Shown here: piece after piece, positions 45,091-56,367 of the stretch
Position numbering within the stretch: the first letter of the stretch is position 1
Layout of the letters: each line of letters begins with the position of its first letter
Source: Legionella cherrii
Lineage (GTDB): Bacteria; Pseudomonadota; Gammaproteobacteria; Legionellales; Legionellaceae
Length of the DNA: 64,000 nt
Assembly: GCF_900635815.1 (NCBI RefSeq)
Contig: NZ_LR134173.1
Coordinates: 2,326,001 to 2,390,000 of the forward strand
Direction of reading: 5' to 3'
Program-made: the position numbers and the translations under genes
The notes under the pieces: generated by a model
Told to the model about the DNA's origin: nothing
The model's input: only the letters and a program-made list of their open reading frames with translations
Database searches by the model: none

Positions 45091-47442
45091 ATGAAAAAAA
45101 GTTCAGTGAAGAACACGATCATGATGACCCTATTCATGAGTTGTTTTTTACTGTTAGCATCCATATCGACTATGTCCTTCGCAGATCCTCCCACTCAAGT
45201 TGCTCGACTAAGCTACATTAACGGGACTGTGAGCTTTTTACCCGCAGGAGAATCACAGTGGGTAGGTGTCACTCTTAATCGACCTTTAATTGCAAATGAT
45301 CAAATATGGTCTGATACAGGTTCGATTGCTGAAATGCAACTGTCTGGGGCTACAGTCCGTGCTGGAAGTCAAACAGCATTAAAAATTTTGAATTTAAATG
45401 ATGAAATAGCACAGTTTCAAATCGAACAGGGAACTCTTGTTTTAAGTATCAAAAAAATCAATTCCCAACAATCATATGAAGTGGATACACCGAATTTAGC
45501 TTTTGTAGTAACTGAACCTGGATATTATCGTTTCGATGTCATAGCAGAAGACAATATGACTACCGTAAGTGTGAGAATGGGGCAGGGAACAGCTTATGGA
45601 GAAAGTACATCCAATACGATTAGTGTGGGTAACTCATGCAGTGCAACAGGGACTAATTTAGATAATTTTCAATGTACTACATTGGGTGTAGCATACGATG
45701 ATTTTGAGAGCTGGAGTTTAGAGCGTGATAAAATGGCAGGAACAGTCTCTACTCAATATGTTTCTCCAGATACTATAGGTTATGAAGATCTTGGTAATTA
45801 TGGTTCTTGGACTGAAGATCAACAATATGGTCCCGTTTGGTATCCTAGTCATGTAGAGTCAGATTGGGCACCTTACCAAAATGGTCAATGGATATGGCTA
45901 GGTCTTTGGGGCTGGACTTGGGTGGATAATCAACCTTGGGGGTTTGCACCATTTCACTACGGACGTTGGGCCTTCCTTAGGAATCGATGGTGTTGGGTTC
46001 CTGGACCAATAGGTGCTCATCCTATTTATGCACCTGCATTAACCGTATTCATTGGCGGCAATAATCCCCAATTCATGATCAATGGCGGATATGGCATTGG
46101 TTGGTTTCCTTTAGCTCCAGGAGAACCTTATATTCCTCCTTATTATGTTAGCCGAGACTATTTTACTGCGATCAATCTGAGTAACACAGTTATTGATGCT
46201 GCGTTTATCAATAATATTTACAAAAATCCAAATAAGGTAATTAATTACAGAAATGTACGGTTTGCAAATGCAGTTACTGTTGTGCCATCAGATGATTTTA
46301 TTAATTCCAGGATAGTGAGGAATATTCGCTCACGTATTCCTAATCAAATTCTCTTTAATGCTGCGCAAACTCATGTCGCACCTATTGTGCCTCGACCTGT
46401 TAGTATATTTGGAGGAAAGGGATTCACACCGGCGATACCTCCTGCACAAATAATATCAAGACCAATCATAACCAAAACTCAGCCTCCTTCAGCAACGCCT
46501 TCTTTCTCACAAATAAAACCGTTTTTGTTAAAAAATGGCGGTAGACCTTTGAGTCCAGCAGAAGTTCAAAATATAAATGCTGGAAAATCAGGTATCATAA
46601 CGCAATCACCTCCAGTAACTGTTCATCCAGTACCTGGGCAAGTTCCGGGTGGGCAATTAGTTCCGAATCAACCGAATCCCAAAGTGAAGCCGGGTCTAAA
46701 TGTTCAGCCTACCCAAAATATTCAACCTGGGCTAAATGTTCCACCTGGCACAAAAGTCCAACCCGGTCCCAAAGTTCATCCTGGCCCAAAAGTTCAACCT
46801 AGTCCAACCGTTCAGCCTGGTCCAGCTGTTCAGCCTGGTCCAACCGTTCAGCCTGGTTCAGCTGTTCAACCCGGTCCAAAAGTTTATCATGGTCCTAAAG
46901 TCCATCCTGGTCCAACTGTTCAACCTGGTCCAACTGTTCAACCTGGTCCAACTGTTCCACCTGGTCCAACCGTTCAGCCTGGTCCAAAAGTTCAACCTGG
47001 TCCAACAGTTCAACCTGGTCCAACAGTTCAACCTGGTCCAGCTGTTCAGCCTGGTCCAGCTGTTCAGCCTGGTCCAAAAGTTCATCATGGTCCAACAGTT
47101 CAGCCTGGTCCAGCTGTTCAGCCTGGTCCAACAGTTCAGCCTGGTCCAGCTGTTCAGCCTGGTCCAAAAGTTCATCATGGTCTAACTGTTCAACCTGGTC
47201 CAACAGTTCAGCCTGGTCCAGCTGTTCAGCCTGGTCCAGCTGTTCAGCCTGGTCCAAAAGTTCATCATGGTCTAACTGTTCAACCTGGTGCAACCGTTCA
47301 GCCTGGCCCAACCGTTCAACCCGCTCCTAAAGTTCAGCCTGGTCCAGCTATTCAGCCTGGGCCAACTTTTCAGCCTAAACCGTATGTTCATCCTGGTCCA
47401 AATGTTCAACCTAAACCATATGTTCAGCCAAAGCAGCAATAG
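45091..47442 (+). CDS. Secreted FecR-domain/DUF6600 protein with long proline-rich repeat tail
   Basis: A 783-residue exported protein. A signal peptide (KNTIMMTLFMSCFLLLASIS..SFA) is followed by a FecR-like domain (residues about 35-160: ARLSYINGTVSFLPAGESQW, VRAGSQTALKI) and a Trp/Tyr-rich DUF6600-type domain (about 225-330: NYGSWTEDQQYGPVWYP, WAPYQNGQWIW). From about residue 548 to the end there are some 40 hexapeptide repeats of the type (T/A/K)VQPGP, encoded by an 18-base minisatellite. GGAGG upstream selects ATG 45091 over 45079. Such proline-rich tails can span the envelope or bind a partner; the role is unknown. Confidence 0.82.
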   Translation: MKKSSVKNTIMMTLFMSCFLLLASISTMSFADPPTQVARLSYINGTVSFLPAGESQWVGVTLNRPLIANDQIWSDTGSIAEMQLSGATVRAGSQTALKILNLNDEIAQFQIEQGTLVLSIKKINSQQSYEVDTPNLAFVVTEPGYYRFDVIAEDNMTTVSVRMGQGTAYGESTSNTISVGNSCSATGTNLDNFQCTTLGVAYDDFESWSLERDKMAGTVSTQYVSPDTIGYEDLGNYGSWTEDQQYGPVWYPSHVESDWAPYQNGQWIWLGLWGWTWVDNQPWGFAPFHYGRWAFLRNRWCWVPGPIGAHPIYAPALTVFIGGNNPQFMINGGYGIGWFPLAPGEPYIPPYYVSRDYFTAINLSNTVIDAAFINNIYKNPNKVINYRNVRFANAVTVVPSDDFINSRIVRNIRSRIPNQILFNAAQTHVAPIVPRPVSIFGGKGFTPAIPPAQIISRPIITKTQPPSATPSFSQIKPFLLKNGGRPLSPAEVQNINAGKSGIITQSPPVTVHPVPGQVPGGQLVPNQPNPKVKPGLNVQPTQNIQPGLNVPPGTKVQPGPKVHPGPKVQPSPTVQPGPAVQPGPTVQPGSAVQPGPKVYHGPKVHPGPTVQPGPTVQPGPTVPPGPTVQPGPKVQPGPTVQPGPTVQPGPAVQPGPAVQPGPKVHHGPTVQPGPAVQPGPTVQPGPAVQPGPKVHHGLTVQPGPTVQPGPAVQPGPAVQPGPKVHHGLTVQPGATVQPGPTVQPAPKVQPGPAIQPGPTFQPKPYVHPGPNVQPKPYVQPKQQ
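46735..47437 (+). repeat. 18-base minisatellite coding PGP hexapeptides
   Basis: Imperfect tandem copies of CCTGGTCCAACAGTTCAG run for about 700 bases inside the FecR-domain gene. Third-position and A/T/K codon variants differ between copies. A higher-order unit containing AAAGTTCATCATGGT recurs near 46880, 47080, 47170 and 47260, showing that blocks of several copies have been duplicated. All changes keep the frame. Confidence 0.92.
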
Positions 47443-47717
47443 ACTTTAGTCATCAATTCTACTGCAGCTTCTTTTTGCGGAGTACTAAAGGATTCTAAAG
47501 TTAACAAGGGAGTATGCGTTAAGAATGGTTTAATCATATAAAACGATGTAAACCTATATGAGTATAAAAAGAAATCAATATCTAATAGGAAATATCAAAA
47601 AAAGTTCTATGTTTTAGGGAACAAAGCTAATGATTTAGAATGGATTATTATTCCGGTAAATGTGACCCATGAGTCATGTCTCTTATTCCATGTTTCAATA
47701 ACATTTTCTGAAAATCT

Positions 47718-47981
47718 TTAAGCGTTTTCCTTAACCTCATCTGGCATAGTGATGTTTAATTCAAGCACTGAGTTATCACCCATGCGCTCAAGATTCACAC
47801 TGACTTGATCTCGAGTGACATGGACATATTTCGCAATAACAGCGAGAATTTCTTCTTGAAGCTTTGGCAGGTAGTCAGGTGTATTGCGTTGTGAGCGTTC
47901 ATGAGAAATGATTATCTGTAAACGTTCTTTAGCAACTGATGCTGTAGCAGTCCTTCTACGCAAGTAATTAAAAATACTCAT
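47718..47981 (-). CDS. minE: Cell division topological factor MinE
   Basis: An 87-residue MinE, the activator of MinD ATPase that drives the pole-to-pole oscillation placing the division site. N-terminal membrane-binding and anti-MinCD segment ([28 protein letters not shown]) and the C-terminal topological domain ([16 protein letters not shown]) are present. Its ATG overlaps the minD stop (ATGA). Confidence 0.96.
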   Translation of the reverse strand: MSIFNYLRRRTATASVAKERLQIIISHERSQRNTPDYLPKLQEEILAVIAKYVHVTRDQVSVNLERMGDNSVLELNITMPDEVKENA

Positions 47982-48808
47982 ACCGTCACTTCCTCCTTAT
48001 TTTTACTGAATAAGCGACGCAACAATCCCTTACGATCACTACTTATGAAGCGCATTGGTCTTTCTTCACCGAGAAAACGAGCAATTGCATCTTGATATGC
48101 AATACCGGCGTCACTTGTTTCGTCAAGTACTACGGGTGTACCTGTATTTGAAGCTTTAAGCACTGACTTTGACTCTGGAATAACGCCAATTAATGGAATG
48201 GCCAATATTTCTTTTACATCTGTTACAGAAAGCATGTCACCACGCTCGACACGTTCTGGGTCATAGCGTGTTAATAATAAATGTTCTTGTATTGGTGCTT
48301 TATTTTCAATAGCTCTTTTAGTCTTACTTGCAAGAATTCCTAGTATCCGATCGGAATCGCGTACTGAAGAAACTTCTGGATTCGTTACAACGATTGCATG
48401 GTCAGCAAAATACATGGCCATTAATGCACCTGTTTCAATTCCAGCAGGTGAATCACAAATAATAAAGTCAAAATCTTTAGAAAGATCATTAAGGGTTCTT
48501 TCAACTCCTTCGAGTGTTAATGCATCTTTATCTCGTGTTTGTGATGCAGGAAGGATACAAAGGTTTGGGATACGTTTGTCTTTAATTAAAGCTTGATTGA
48601 GGTTTGCTTCGCCATTTATGACATTAATAAAATCATAAACTACTCGTCGTTCGCAGCCCATAATGATATCAAGGTTTCTTAAACCGATATCAAAGTCAAT
48701 AACCACAGTTTTATGCCCTAAAAGAGCAAGTCCTGAAGAAATAGCCGCAGAAGAAGTAGTTTTTCCTACTCCACCTTTGCCAGATGTAATTACAATTATT
48801 TTAGCCAA
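47978..48808 (-). CDS. minD: Septum site-determining ATPase MinD
   Basis: A 276-residue MinD, the membrane-associated deviant Walker ATPase. The P-loop is [13 protein letters not shown], Walker B region [12 protein letters not shown], and the C-terminal amphipathic membrane anchor is [14 protein letters not shown]. The start codon is TTG at 48808, preceded by GGAAGGG. In many bacteria minC lies directly upstream; here the 365-base gap to guaB contains no minC, so it must be elsewhere or absent. Confidence 0.96.
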   Translation of the reverse strand: MAKIIVITSGKGGVGKTTSSAAISSGLALLGHKTVVIDFDIGLRNLDIIMGCERRVVYDFINVINGEANLNQALIKDKRIPNLCILPASQTRDKDALTLEGVERTLNDLSKDFDFIICDSPAGIETGALMAMYFADHAIVVTNPEVSSVRDSDRILGILASKTKRAIENKAPIQEHLLLTRYDPERVERGDMLSVTDVKEILAIPLIGVIPESKSVLKASNTGTPVVLDETSDAGIAYQDAIARFLGEERPMRFISSDRKGLLRRLFSKNKEEVTV

Positions 48809-50646
<1,838 letters not shown>

Positions 50647-50648
50647 TA

Positions 50649-52226
50649 ATGAACGATTTAAAGCAACATCCTTTATTGATCCTCGATTTTGGTTCTCAAT
50701 ACACACAATTGATTGCTCGCCGAGTACGTGAGCTAGGTGTCTATTGTGAAATTCATCCTTTCAACATAACCCAAGAAGAATTTGCTTCTCTAAGTCCTTG
50801 TGGCATCATTTTATCTGGTGGCCCAGCAACTGTAACCCACGATGAAAACCCTCGAGCACCCCAGTGGTTATTTACCGCGGGGATTCCTATTTTGGGGATT
50901 TGCTATGGGATGCAAACCATGGCAGTACAATTAGGGGGCGAAGTACAGTCATCTTCTATGAGAGAATTTGGTTATGCTGAATTGAAATTGCATGGTCACA
51001 GCAAATTGTTTTCGCAAATTGAAGATCGCCTTAACACAGATGGAAATGCATTATTAGATGTTTGGATGAGCCATGGAGATAAGGTGACAAAATTACCTGT
51101 TGGTTTTAAGGTAATTTGTGAAACGCGTAATGCTCCAATCGCTGGAATGGCAGATGAAAATCGTCACATGTATGGGGTGCAATTTCATCCAGAAGTAACC
51201 CATACTCTGCAAGGGATGCGTATTTTACATCGTTTCGTTGTAGATATTTGCAAGGCTTCAACGAATTGGACGTCAGAACTGATTATTGATGAAGCAATCA
51301 GTAAAATCAGAACTAAGGTAGGCACAGAGAAAGTTTTGCTCGGTTTATCGGGTGGTGTAGATTCTTCGGTGGTTGCTGCTTTATTGCATAAGGCTATTGG
51401 CAAACAATTAGTTTGTGTTTTTGTTGATACGGGCTTGTTGCGTTTTAATGAAGCAGATGAAGTCTTGGAGATGTTTGGCAAGCACATGGGTGTTGAAGTG
51501 ATTGCTGTTCAAGCAGAAGAGAGATTTTTTAATGCTCTGAAAGGGGTTACTTGCCCTGAGGAAAAAAGAAAAATTATTGGACGTACTTTCATCGAAGTAT
51601 TTGATGAGGAAGCACTAAAAATTCCTGGAGTTTCCTGGTTGGCACAAGGAACGATTTATCCTGATGTTATTGAGTCGGCAGCAACGAGTACCAATGGTGC
51701 TTCTGTGGTCATTAAATCGCACCATAATGTAGGTGGATTGCCAGAAACTTTAAACTTAAAACTATTAGAGCCTATCCGTGAATTATTTAAAGACGAAGTT
51801 CGTAATATTGGTCTTGAGTTAGGTTTGCCACATGACATGGTTTATCGCCATCCATTTCCTGGTCCCGGATTGGGCGTTCGAATTTTAGCAGAAGTGAAAA
51901 AGGAATATGCAGATATTTTACGTCGAGCGGATGCTATTTTTATTGAAGAATTAAGAAAAGCGGATCTTTATCATAAAGTCAGTCAGGCTTTTGCCGTATT
52001 TTTACCGGTTAAAAGTGTGGGGGTGATGGGGGATGGACGTAAATACGATTACGTGATTTGTCTTCGGGCTGTTGAGACAGTCGATTTTATGACAGCACAT
52101 TGGTCGCAATTACCTTGGGACTTTCTCGGTCATGTATCCAATCGCATTATTAATGAAGTACATGGGGTATCCCGGGTAACGTATGATATTTCAGGTAAAC
52201 CACCAGCTACAATTGAATGGGAATAA
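50649..52226 (+). CDS. guaA: GMP synthase (glutamine-hydrolysing)
   Basis: GuaA (525 residues, same as E. coli) aminates XMP to GMP. The glutaminase domain has the nucleophile in [10 protein letters not shown] and the His-Glu pair in [11 protein letters not shown]. The ATP pyrophosphatase domain begins at [18 protein letters not shown], and the C-terminal dimerisation domain ends PPATIEWE, a conserved ending. A family A repeat follows it. Confidence 0.98.
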   Translation: MNDLKQHPLLILDFGSQYTQLIARRVRELGVYCEIHPFNITQEEFASLSPCGIILSGGPATVTHDENPRAPQWLFTAGIPILGICYGMQTMAVQLGGEVQSSSMREFGYAELKLHGHSKLFSQIEDRLNTDGNALLDVWMSHGDKVTKLPVGFKVICETRNAPIAGMADENRHMYGVQFHPEVTHTLQGMRILHRFVVDICKASTNWTSELIIDEAISKIRTKVGTEKVLLGLSGGVDSSVVAALLHKAIGKQLVCVFVDTGLLRFNEADEVLEMFGKHMGVEVIAVQAEERFFNALKGVTCPEEKRKIIGRTFIEVFDEEALKIPGVSWLAQGTIYPDVIESAATSTNGASVVIKSHHNVGGLPETLNLKLLEPIRELFKDEVRNIGLELGLPHDMVYRHPFPGPGLGVRILAEVKKEYADILRRADAIFIEELRKADLYHKVSQAFAVFLPVKSVGVMGDGRKYDYVICLRAVETVDFMTAHWSQLPWDFLGHVSNRIINEVHGVSRVTYDISGKPPATIEWE

Positions 52227-52252
52227 TTGTAGGCTGGATTATAGGTCAAAAT

Positions 52253-52280
52253 GCCCGGATTACGCTGCGCTAATCCGGGC
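52253..52280. repeat. Family A intergenic hairpin repeat
   Basis: GCCCGGATTA and TAATCCGGGC are perfect arms around CGCTGCGC. Same element as 9282-9317, between guaA and tadA; here TACAA also follows as in that copy. Confidence 0.8.
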
Positions 52281-52329
52281 TACAAATCACCTAAGCTATA
52301 AATTTTAAAATTTTTTTCTATAACTAATA

Positions 52330-52779
52330 ATGAACGATCACTATTGGATGCAAATAGCATATGAGCAGGCAATTCTAGCCCAAAATGAAGGAGAAGTTCC
52401 TGTTGGTGCTGTATTGGTAAGCAAAGATAATCAGTTATTAGGCTTAGGACGAAATGTCACACAAAACAGCCATGATCCATCGGATCATGCAGAAGTCCGT
52501 GCAATCAGGCATGCATCGCAACAGCTAAAAAATCACCGACTATTAGATACAACGCTCTATGTGACTCTTGAACCTTGCGCCATGTGCGCGGGACTTATTG
52601 TTCATGCCCGGATTAAAAGAGTAGTTTTTGCAACCCGAGACTTTAAAACAGGAGCAGCCGGATCTGTCTATAACTTATTGCAGGGTTATCCTTTAAATCA
52701 TAAAGTTCAAATTGATGAGGGAATTATGCAAGCGGAATGTTCTTTATTACTGACTGAATTTTTTCAAATATTGCGGTAA
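52330..52779 (+). CDS. tadA: tRNA-specific adenosine deaminase TadA
   Basis: A 149-residue zinc deaminase that converts A34 to inosine in tRNA(Arg). The zinc site is complete: DHAEVRAIRHA with His and the catalytic Glu, and TLEPCAMCAGLIVHARI with both Cys. GAVLVSKDNQLLG at the N-terminus is typical. Shorter than E. coli TadA (167) only at the ends. It stands after the guaBA operon, separated by a repeat. Confidence 0.95.
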   Translation: MNDHYWMQIAYEQAILAQNEGEVPVGAVLVSKDNQLLGLGRNVTQNSHDPSDHAEVRAIRHASQQLKNHRLLDTTLYVTLEPCAMCAGLIVHARIKRVVFATRDFKTGAAGSVYNLLQGYPLNHKVQIDEGIMQAECSLLLTEFFQILR

Positions 52780-52903
52780 ATTTTTTTAAAGTTTTTCTAT
52801 TGGGATTCATAGGTACTTATGAATTACCGGATATAACTGTAAATTACAGAAAGATTCACATGCTCAGATGATGACTAAATTTTGGATTGAGTAAATATAA
52901 AAC

Positions 52904-54142
52904 TTATAGTAGCTTAGGTTGGTCTTTTTCCTGTATCTCCTGTTGTTTATCCACTATCGTCCGTCCCTTAAAAAATCTTAATGTATCTTTTTCAACAGGT
53001 GCGATTTTCTTATCAAAGTCCAGAATTGCTTGATAAAATTCGGTAGTTTCTGGCTTTTGTAACTTTTTGGGGCTACGGATAGCTTTCTCGGCAGCTGCTA
53101 GGATTTTTATATATTTATCTGCCGAACTTAAAGTAGGGTCAGTTGCAATCTTATAAATACGCGCAACACGATGAGGGACTGTTTTCTCCTGTCCATCAAT
53201 AACAATAGTCTTGCCTCCTCCTAATCCAAAGAAGCCCGTCTTCCATATTCCTTTTTTTATTTCATTCTTAAGTAGATCAATTATAAAACCATTAAAAAAT
53301 GCATGGTATTTTCTGTTGGGGATATTTTGGGGTATATAAGTCCTTACAATCTCTGGATTTGACTCCCAAGGGGCTTCTACTTTTTTTAGTTGATTGTTTT
53401 CTTTTAAGAAGTAAAAATTGATTTGTCCCCGTTCATAATAAGGTTTAAATTGCTCCCAATAGCGGTAAAGAAAGCGAAGTTCAGCAAAAGTTATTTTGTC
53501 GAATTTTTTATCAAAACACATCTTGTAATCTATTTTGTTCAAAACAAAATGTAGCTTATGTTCATTATTAAGCGTCCAAAAAACGCCCATCTTTGACATT
53601 TTTTTAATGAAGGGCATTTTGTCAGTTTGCTTTGCTAAGGGCGAAAGTTGTTCAATTTCATTGTTTAAAAGACTGGCATATGATTTAAATGTTTGTGCGG
53701 AGGCATAAAAGGGATTGGTTGGTTTTGCAAAACTGGGATCGAGAAGGGGTTCAAGAAAGGGGTCAATAGTTGCATTAAATAGCTCATCTACTCTTGTAGC
53801 GAAAACATCTTTTCCTTGTGATCTCAAAAAATAAAATAAACTAATACGTGAACCGCTTATTCCATAAACTAGATCTCCCTCCTCAAATCCATCTAATAGT
53901 GTATCTAAGTTTTCTTCAAGAATTTTCGGAATAAATTCTTTTAAATAAAATGGATAATGAGGCTCAGAGGGGCTAGAAATTACCTCTAAAACATGATGAT
54001 ATTCCTCTTCTATTTCATCGGGAACTTCTTCTTCATCATCAAGATGTACCAAAGTATTATAACTTTTTTTTAGCTCTTCAATTTCATCAATATTGGCGTT
54101 CCAATAAGTTCGCAAAATCGAAGCTATCTGCCGTTTTTTCAT
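52904..54142 (-). CDS. Orphan protein, candidate effector
   Basis: A 412-residue soluble protein with no family I recognise. The first 50 residues are very acidic (DDEEEVPDEIEEEY); the middle is rich in aromatic and Lys residues (KMCFDKKFDKITFAELRFLYRYW). A conserved-looking GFFGLGGGKTIVIDGQ near residue 315 has a glycine stretch but not a P-loop. The C-terminus is a Glu/Lys/Gln tail ending QEIQEKDQPKLL, a Glu-rich block plus hydrophobic end as favoured by the Dot/Icm signal. It has its own well-formed promoter. Effector status is inference. Confidence 0.65.
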   Translation of the reverse strand: MKKRQIASILRTYWNANIDEIEELKKSYNTLVHLDDEEEVPDEIEEEYHHVLEVISSPSEPHYPFYLKEFIPKILEENLDTLLDGFEEGDLVYGISGSRISLFYFLRSQGKDVFATRVDELFNATIDPFLEPLLDPSFAKPTNPFYASAQTFKSYASLLNNEIEQLSPLAKQTDKMPFIKKMSKMGVFWTLNNEHKLHFVLNKIDYKMCFDKKFDKITFAELRFLYRYWEQFKPYYERGQINFYFLKENNQLKKVEAPWESNPEIVRTYIPQNIPNRKYHAFFNGFIIDLLKNEIKKGIWKTGFFGLGGGKTIVIDGQEKTVPHRVARIYKIATDPTLSSADKYIKILAAAEKAIRSPKKLQKPETTEFYQAILDFDKKIAPVEKDTLRFFKGRTIVDKQQEIQEKDQPKLL

Positions 54143-54170
54143 ACAATATCAGGTTGATTTCCTTTGCTTC

Positions 54171-54199
54171 AATATAGTCAAATTGAGAGTGATATGCAA
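54171..54199 (-). promoter_or_regulatory. Sigma-70 promoter of the orphan gene
   Basis: On the reverse strand TTGCAT (54199-54194) and TATATT (54176-54171) are 17 bases apart, five of six matches at -10 and four at -35. The start would be near 54164, about 20 bases before the ATG at 54142. Confidence 0.6.
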
Positions 54200-54267
54200 A
54201 TAAATACAGCATGTTGGTTGGATTTGTCTCGTTTCCTTTGTTAAGATGTTCTATATTTCTTGAGATG

Positions 54268-56367
54268 TTACTTTGAAGAGACTAGTAATTCCTGAGTTAG
54301 CTTTTGTTTTAAAACTTCTTTTTCGTCATGATTTAATGGCTGATTGTGTTGATTTGTAATATAAAATGTATCTTCTGCACGTTCCCCTGCGGTAACAATT
54401 TTTGCGTTGTGTAAATGAATATTTAAAGTGGAAAATACCTTACCTATAGTCGCTAGTAGGCCAGGTCTATCTCCAGTGACCAAAAACAATCGAGTCTGAT
54501 GAGAGGTCAAGTCATCGTTGTAATGAATTTGAGTATTGACATTAAAATGAGCCAAAGCTCTTGAAAGTCTTTTTCGGGCTATGGCGGGCAGTTGTCCTGT
54601 TTTTGCTAAATGGATGCACAAAGCGTGTTGAATATCATGCGAGCGTTGTTTATCAAAAAATGCCTGATTTTGCTCATCTAAAATAATGTAGGTATCCAAA
54701 TCATATTGATTATCGCAGGTAAGGATCATTGCTTCTTGAATGGTGACATTATGGTTACTTAAGACCGTTGTCGCAATGGCAAATCGATCATCCCGGTGAG
54801 GCATATAGATAAAAACTTCCGTTCCTCCCTGGCTATGGTGAGGCATGATCATCACTAAGGGAAATTTTGTACATGCAAGGATTGCTTTAGTATGACGGGC
54901 TATGATTTCGGGAGACTCATGTAAAAAGTATTTGTCTTTGAATTGTTCCCATAAATCTTCAACCATGCTTGCTGCAATTCCTTCAGCAACTAATATCGAT
55001 AAAGCGTAGTGTTTTCGTACTTTAATCAGCTCTGTTTCATCCATTAATTCTTGTTCTTTATGCAACATATGTTTGGCAGCACGATATAACTCTTTAAGTA
55101 GGGAGTCTTTCCAAGAATTCCATAACGTGGGATTAGTTCCACAAATATCAGCAACAGTAAGCAGATACAAATAATCCAGAAAGTGGGGGTGGGGTAAGAG
55201 TTGGCAAAAATTCTTTATTGTATTGGGATCATAAATATCTTGACGCTGAGCAGTTTGTGACATGATGAGGTGATTTCGCACAAGCCACACAAGCAAATCA
55301 CTATCTTCTTTTTCAAGATGATGATTTTGTGCAAAATGCAGTGCTTCAACTGCACCCAGCTCGGAATGATCGCCGCCTCTTCCTTTGGCTATATCATGAA
55401 ATAAAGCACTTAGGTAGAGTAGTTCAGGTTTGTTTAAAGTAGACATGATTTGTACACAGAGAGGAAATTGCTCTGCATAATTTTTTTCTTTGAAACGTGA
55501 TAGATTGCGAATAACAAATAATGTGTGTTGATCTACCGTATAGACATGAAATAAATCATATTGCATTTGACCGGTGACCACAGCGAAGCATTCAAGATAA
55601 TGGGCTAGAACACCATATCGGCTCATTCGATGTAAGGCTTTATAAGGTCCATCCTCTGTTTTAAGAATGTTCATAAACAATTCTGTTGTTTCTGAAGATG
55701 CTTTAAAACGTTTATTCATCAGATAGAGAGATTCTCTAATTAATCGAATAGTATTCGCTCTGACCCCTTCAATATCTCGGCGTTTCGCTATCCAAAGAAA
55801 TAATTTTAATAGCGCTTGGGGATGATGGATGAAAATACGGGTATTTCTTACTTCGATGTAATTATTAGACAGTTGAAACTCATTATCTAAATGAAATAAT
55901 TTTTGCTTGGGGGAGTGCGCAATGGTTTCATCAAACCATTGTAATAGCATCTCATTGAGTTCTCTGTTCCGTTTAATTACTTTAAAGTAATCTTTCATAA
56001 ATTGTTCTATGGCTAGTGAATGAGGTTTATCTTTATAGCCAAAAAACTGAGCTAATTTAATCTGATAATCAAAAGATAAGCGTTCCTCCGCTTTTTCAGC
56101 TAATACATGTAAGGCAAAACGTACGCGCCAGAGAAAATGCTGGCAGTATGTTAATTTTTCATATTCTTTATCCGTAATGAATCCATAGCTTATGCCATCA
56201 GCTAATTTTTTAATATTAAAATGACGCTTACCAATGCTGAGTAGAATGTGCAAATCTCGCAGACCGCCAGGGCCATATTTGACATTGGGTTCCAAGTTAT
56301 AAGCTGTTTCACCATACTTGGCATCGCGTTTTTTTTTGCTCTTGAAGTTTTGCCAAAAAATAATCAT
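54268..56367 (-). CDS. glnD: Downstream (C-terminal) frame of glnD
   Basis: This frame holds residues from about 205 to the end of GlnD: the rest of the transferase region (YNLEPNVKYGPGGLRDLHIL), the HD hydrolase domain and the ACT repeats (AIATTVLSNHNVTIQEA and LATIGKVFSTLNIHLHNAKI). An ATG at 56366 is in frame but lies before the shift point, so it is not a natural domain boundary. The HD and ACT part alone could retain uridylyl-removing activity. Confidence 0.8.
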   Translation of the reverse strand: MIIFWQNFKSKKKRDAKYGETAYNLEPNVKYGPGGLRDLHILLSIGKRHFNIKKLADGISYGFITDKEYEKLTYCQHFLWRVRFALHVLAEKAEERLSFDYQIKLAQFFGYKDKPHSLAIEQFMKDYFKVIKRNRELNEMLLQWFDETIAHSPKQKLFHLDNEFQLSNNYIEVRNTRIFIHHPQALLKLFLWIAKRRDIEGVRANTIRLIRESLYLMNKRFKASSETTELFMNILKTEDGPYKALHRMSRYGVLAHYLECFAVVTGQMQYDLFHVYTVDQHTLFVIRNLSRFKEKNYAEQFPLCVQIMSTLNKPELLYLSALFHDIAKGRGGDHSELGAVEALHFAQNHHLEKEDSDLLVWLVRNHLIMSQTAQRQDIYDPNTIKNFCQLLPHPHFLDYLYLLTVADICGTNPTLWNSWKDSLLKELYRAAKHMLHKEQELMDETELIKVRKHYALSILVAEGIAASMVEDLWEQFKDKYFLHESPEIIARHTKAILACTKFPLVMIMPHHSQGGTEVFIYMPHRDDRFAIATTVLSNHNVTIQEAMILTCDNQYDLDTYIILDEQNQAFFDKQRSHDIQHALCIHLAKTGQLPAIARKRLSRALAHFNVNTQIHYNDDLTSHQTRLFLVTGDRPGLLATIGKVFSTLNIHLHNAKIVTAGERAEDTFYITNQHNQPLNHDEKEVLKQKLTQELLVSSK

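Noticed and set aside
46858-47311. Long open frames on both strands inside the FecR-domain gene
   Set aside because: They arise because an 18-base repeat without stops is open in several frames; the forward FecR frame has signal peptide, domains and ribosome site.
46735-47437. Possible CRISPR array
   Set aside because: Repeats are contiguous 18-mers with no unique spacers and encode a regular peptide.
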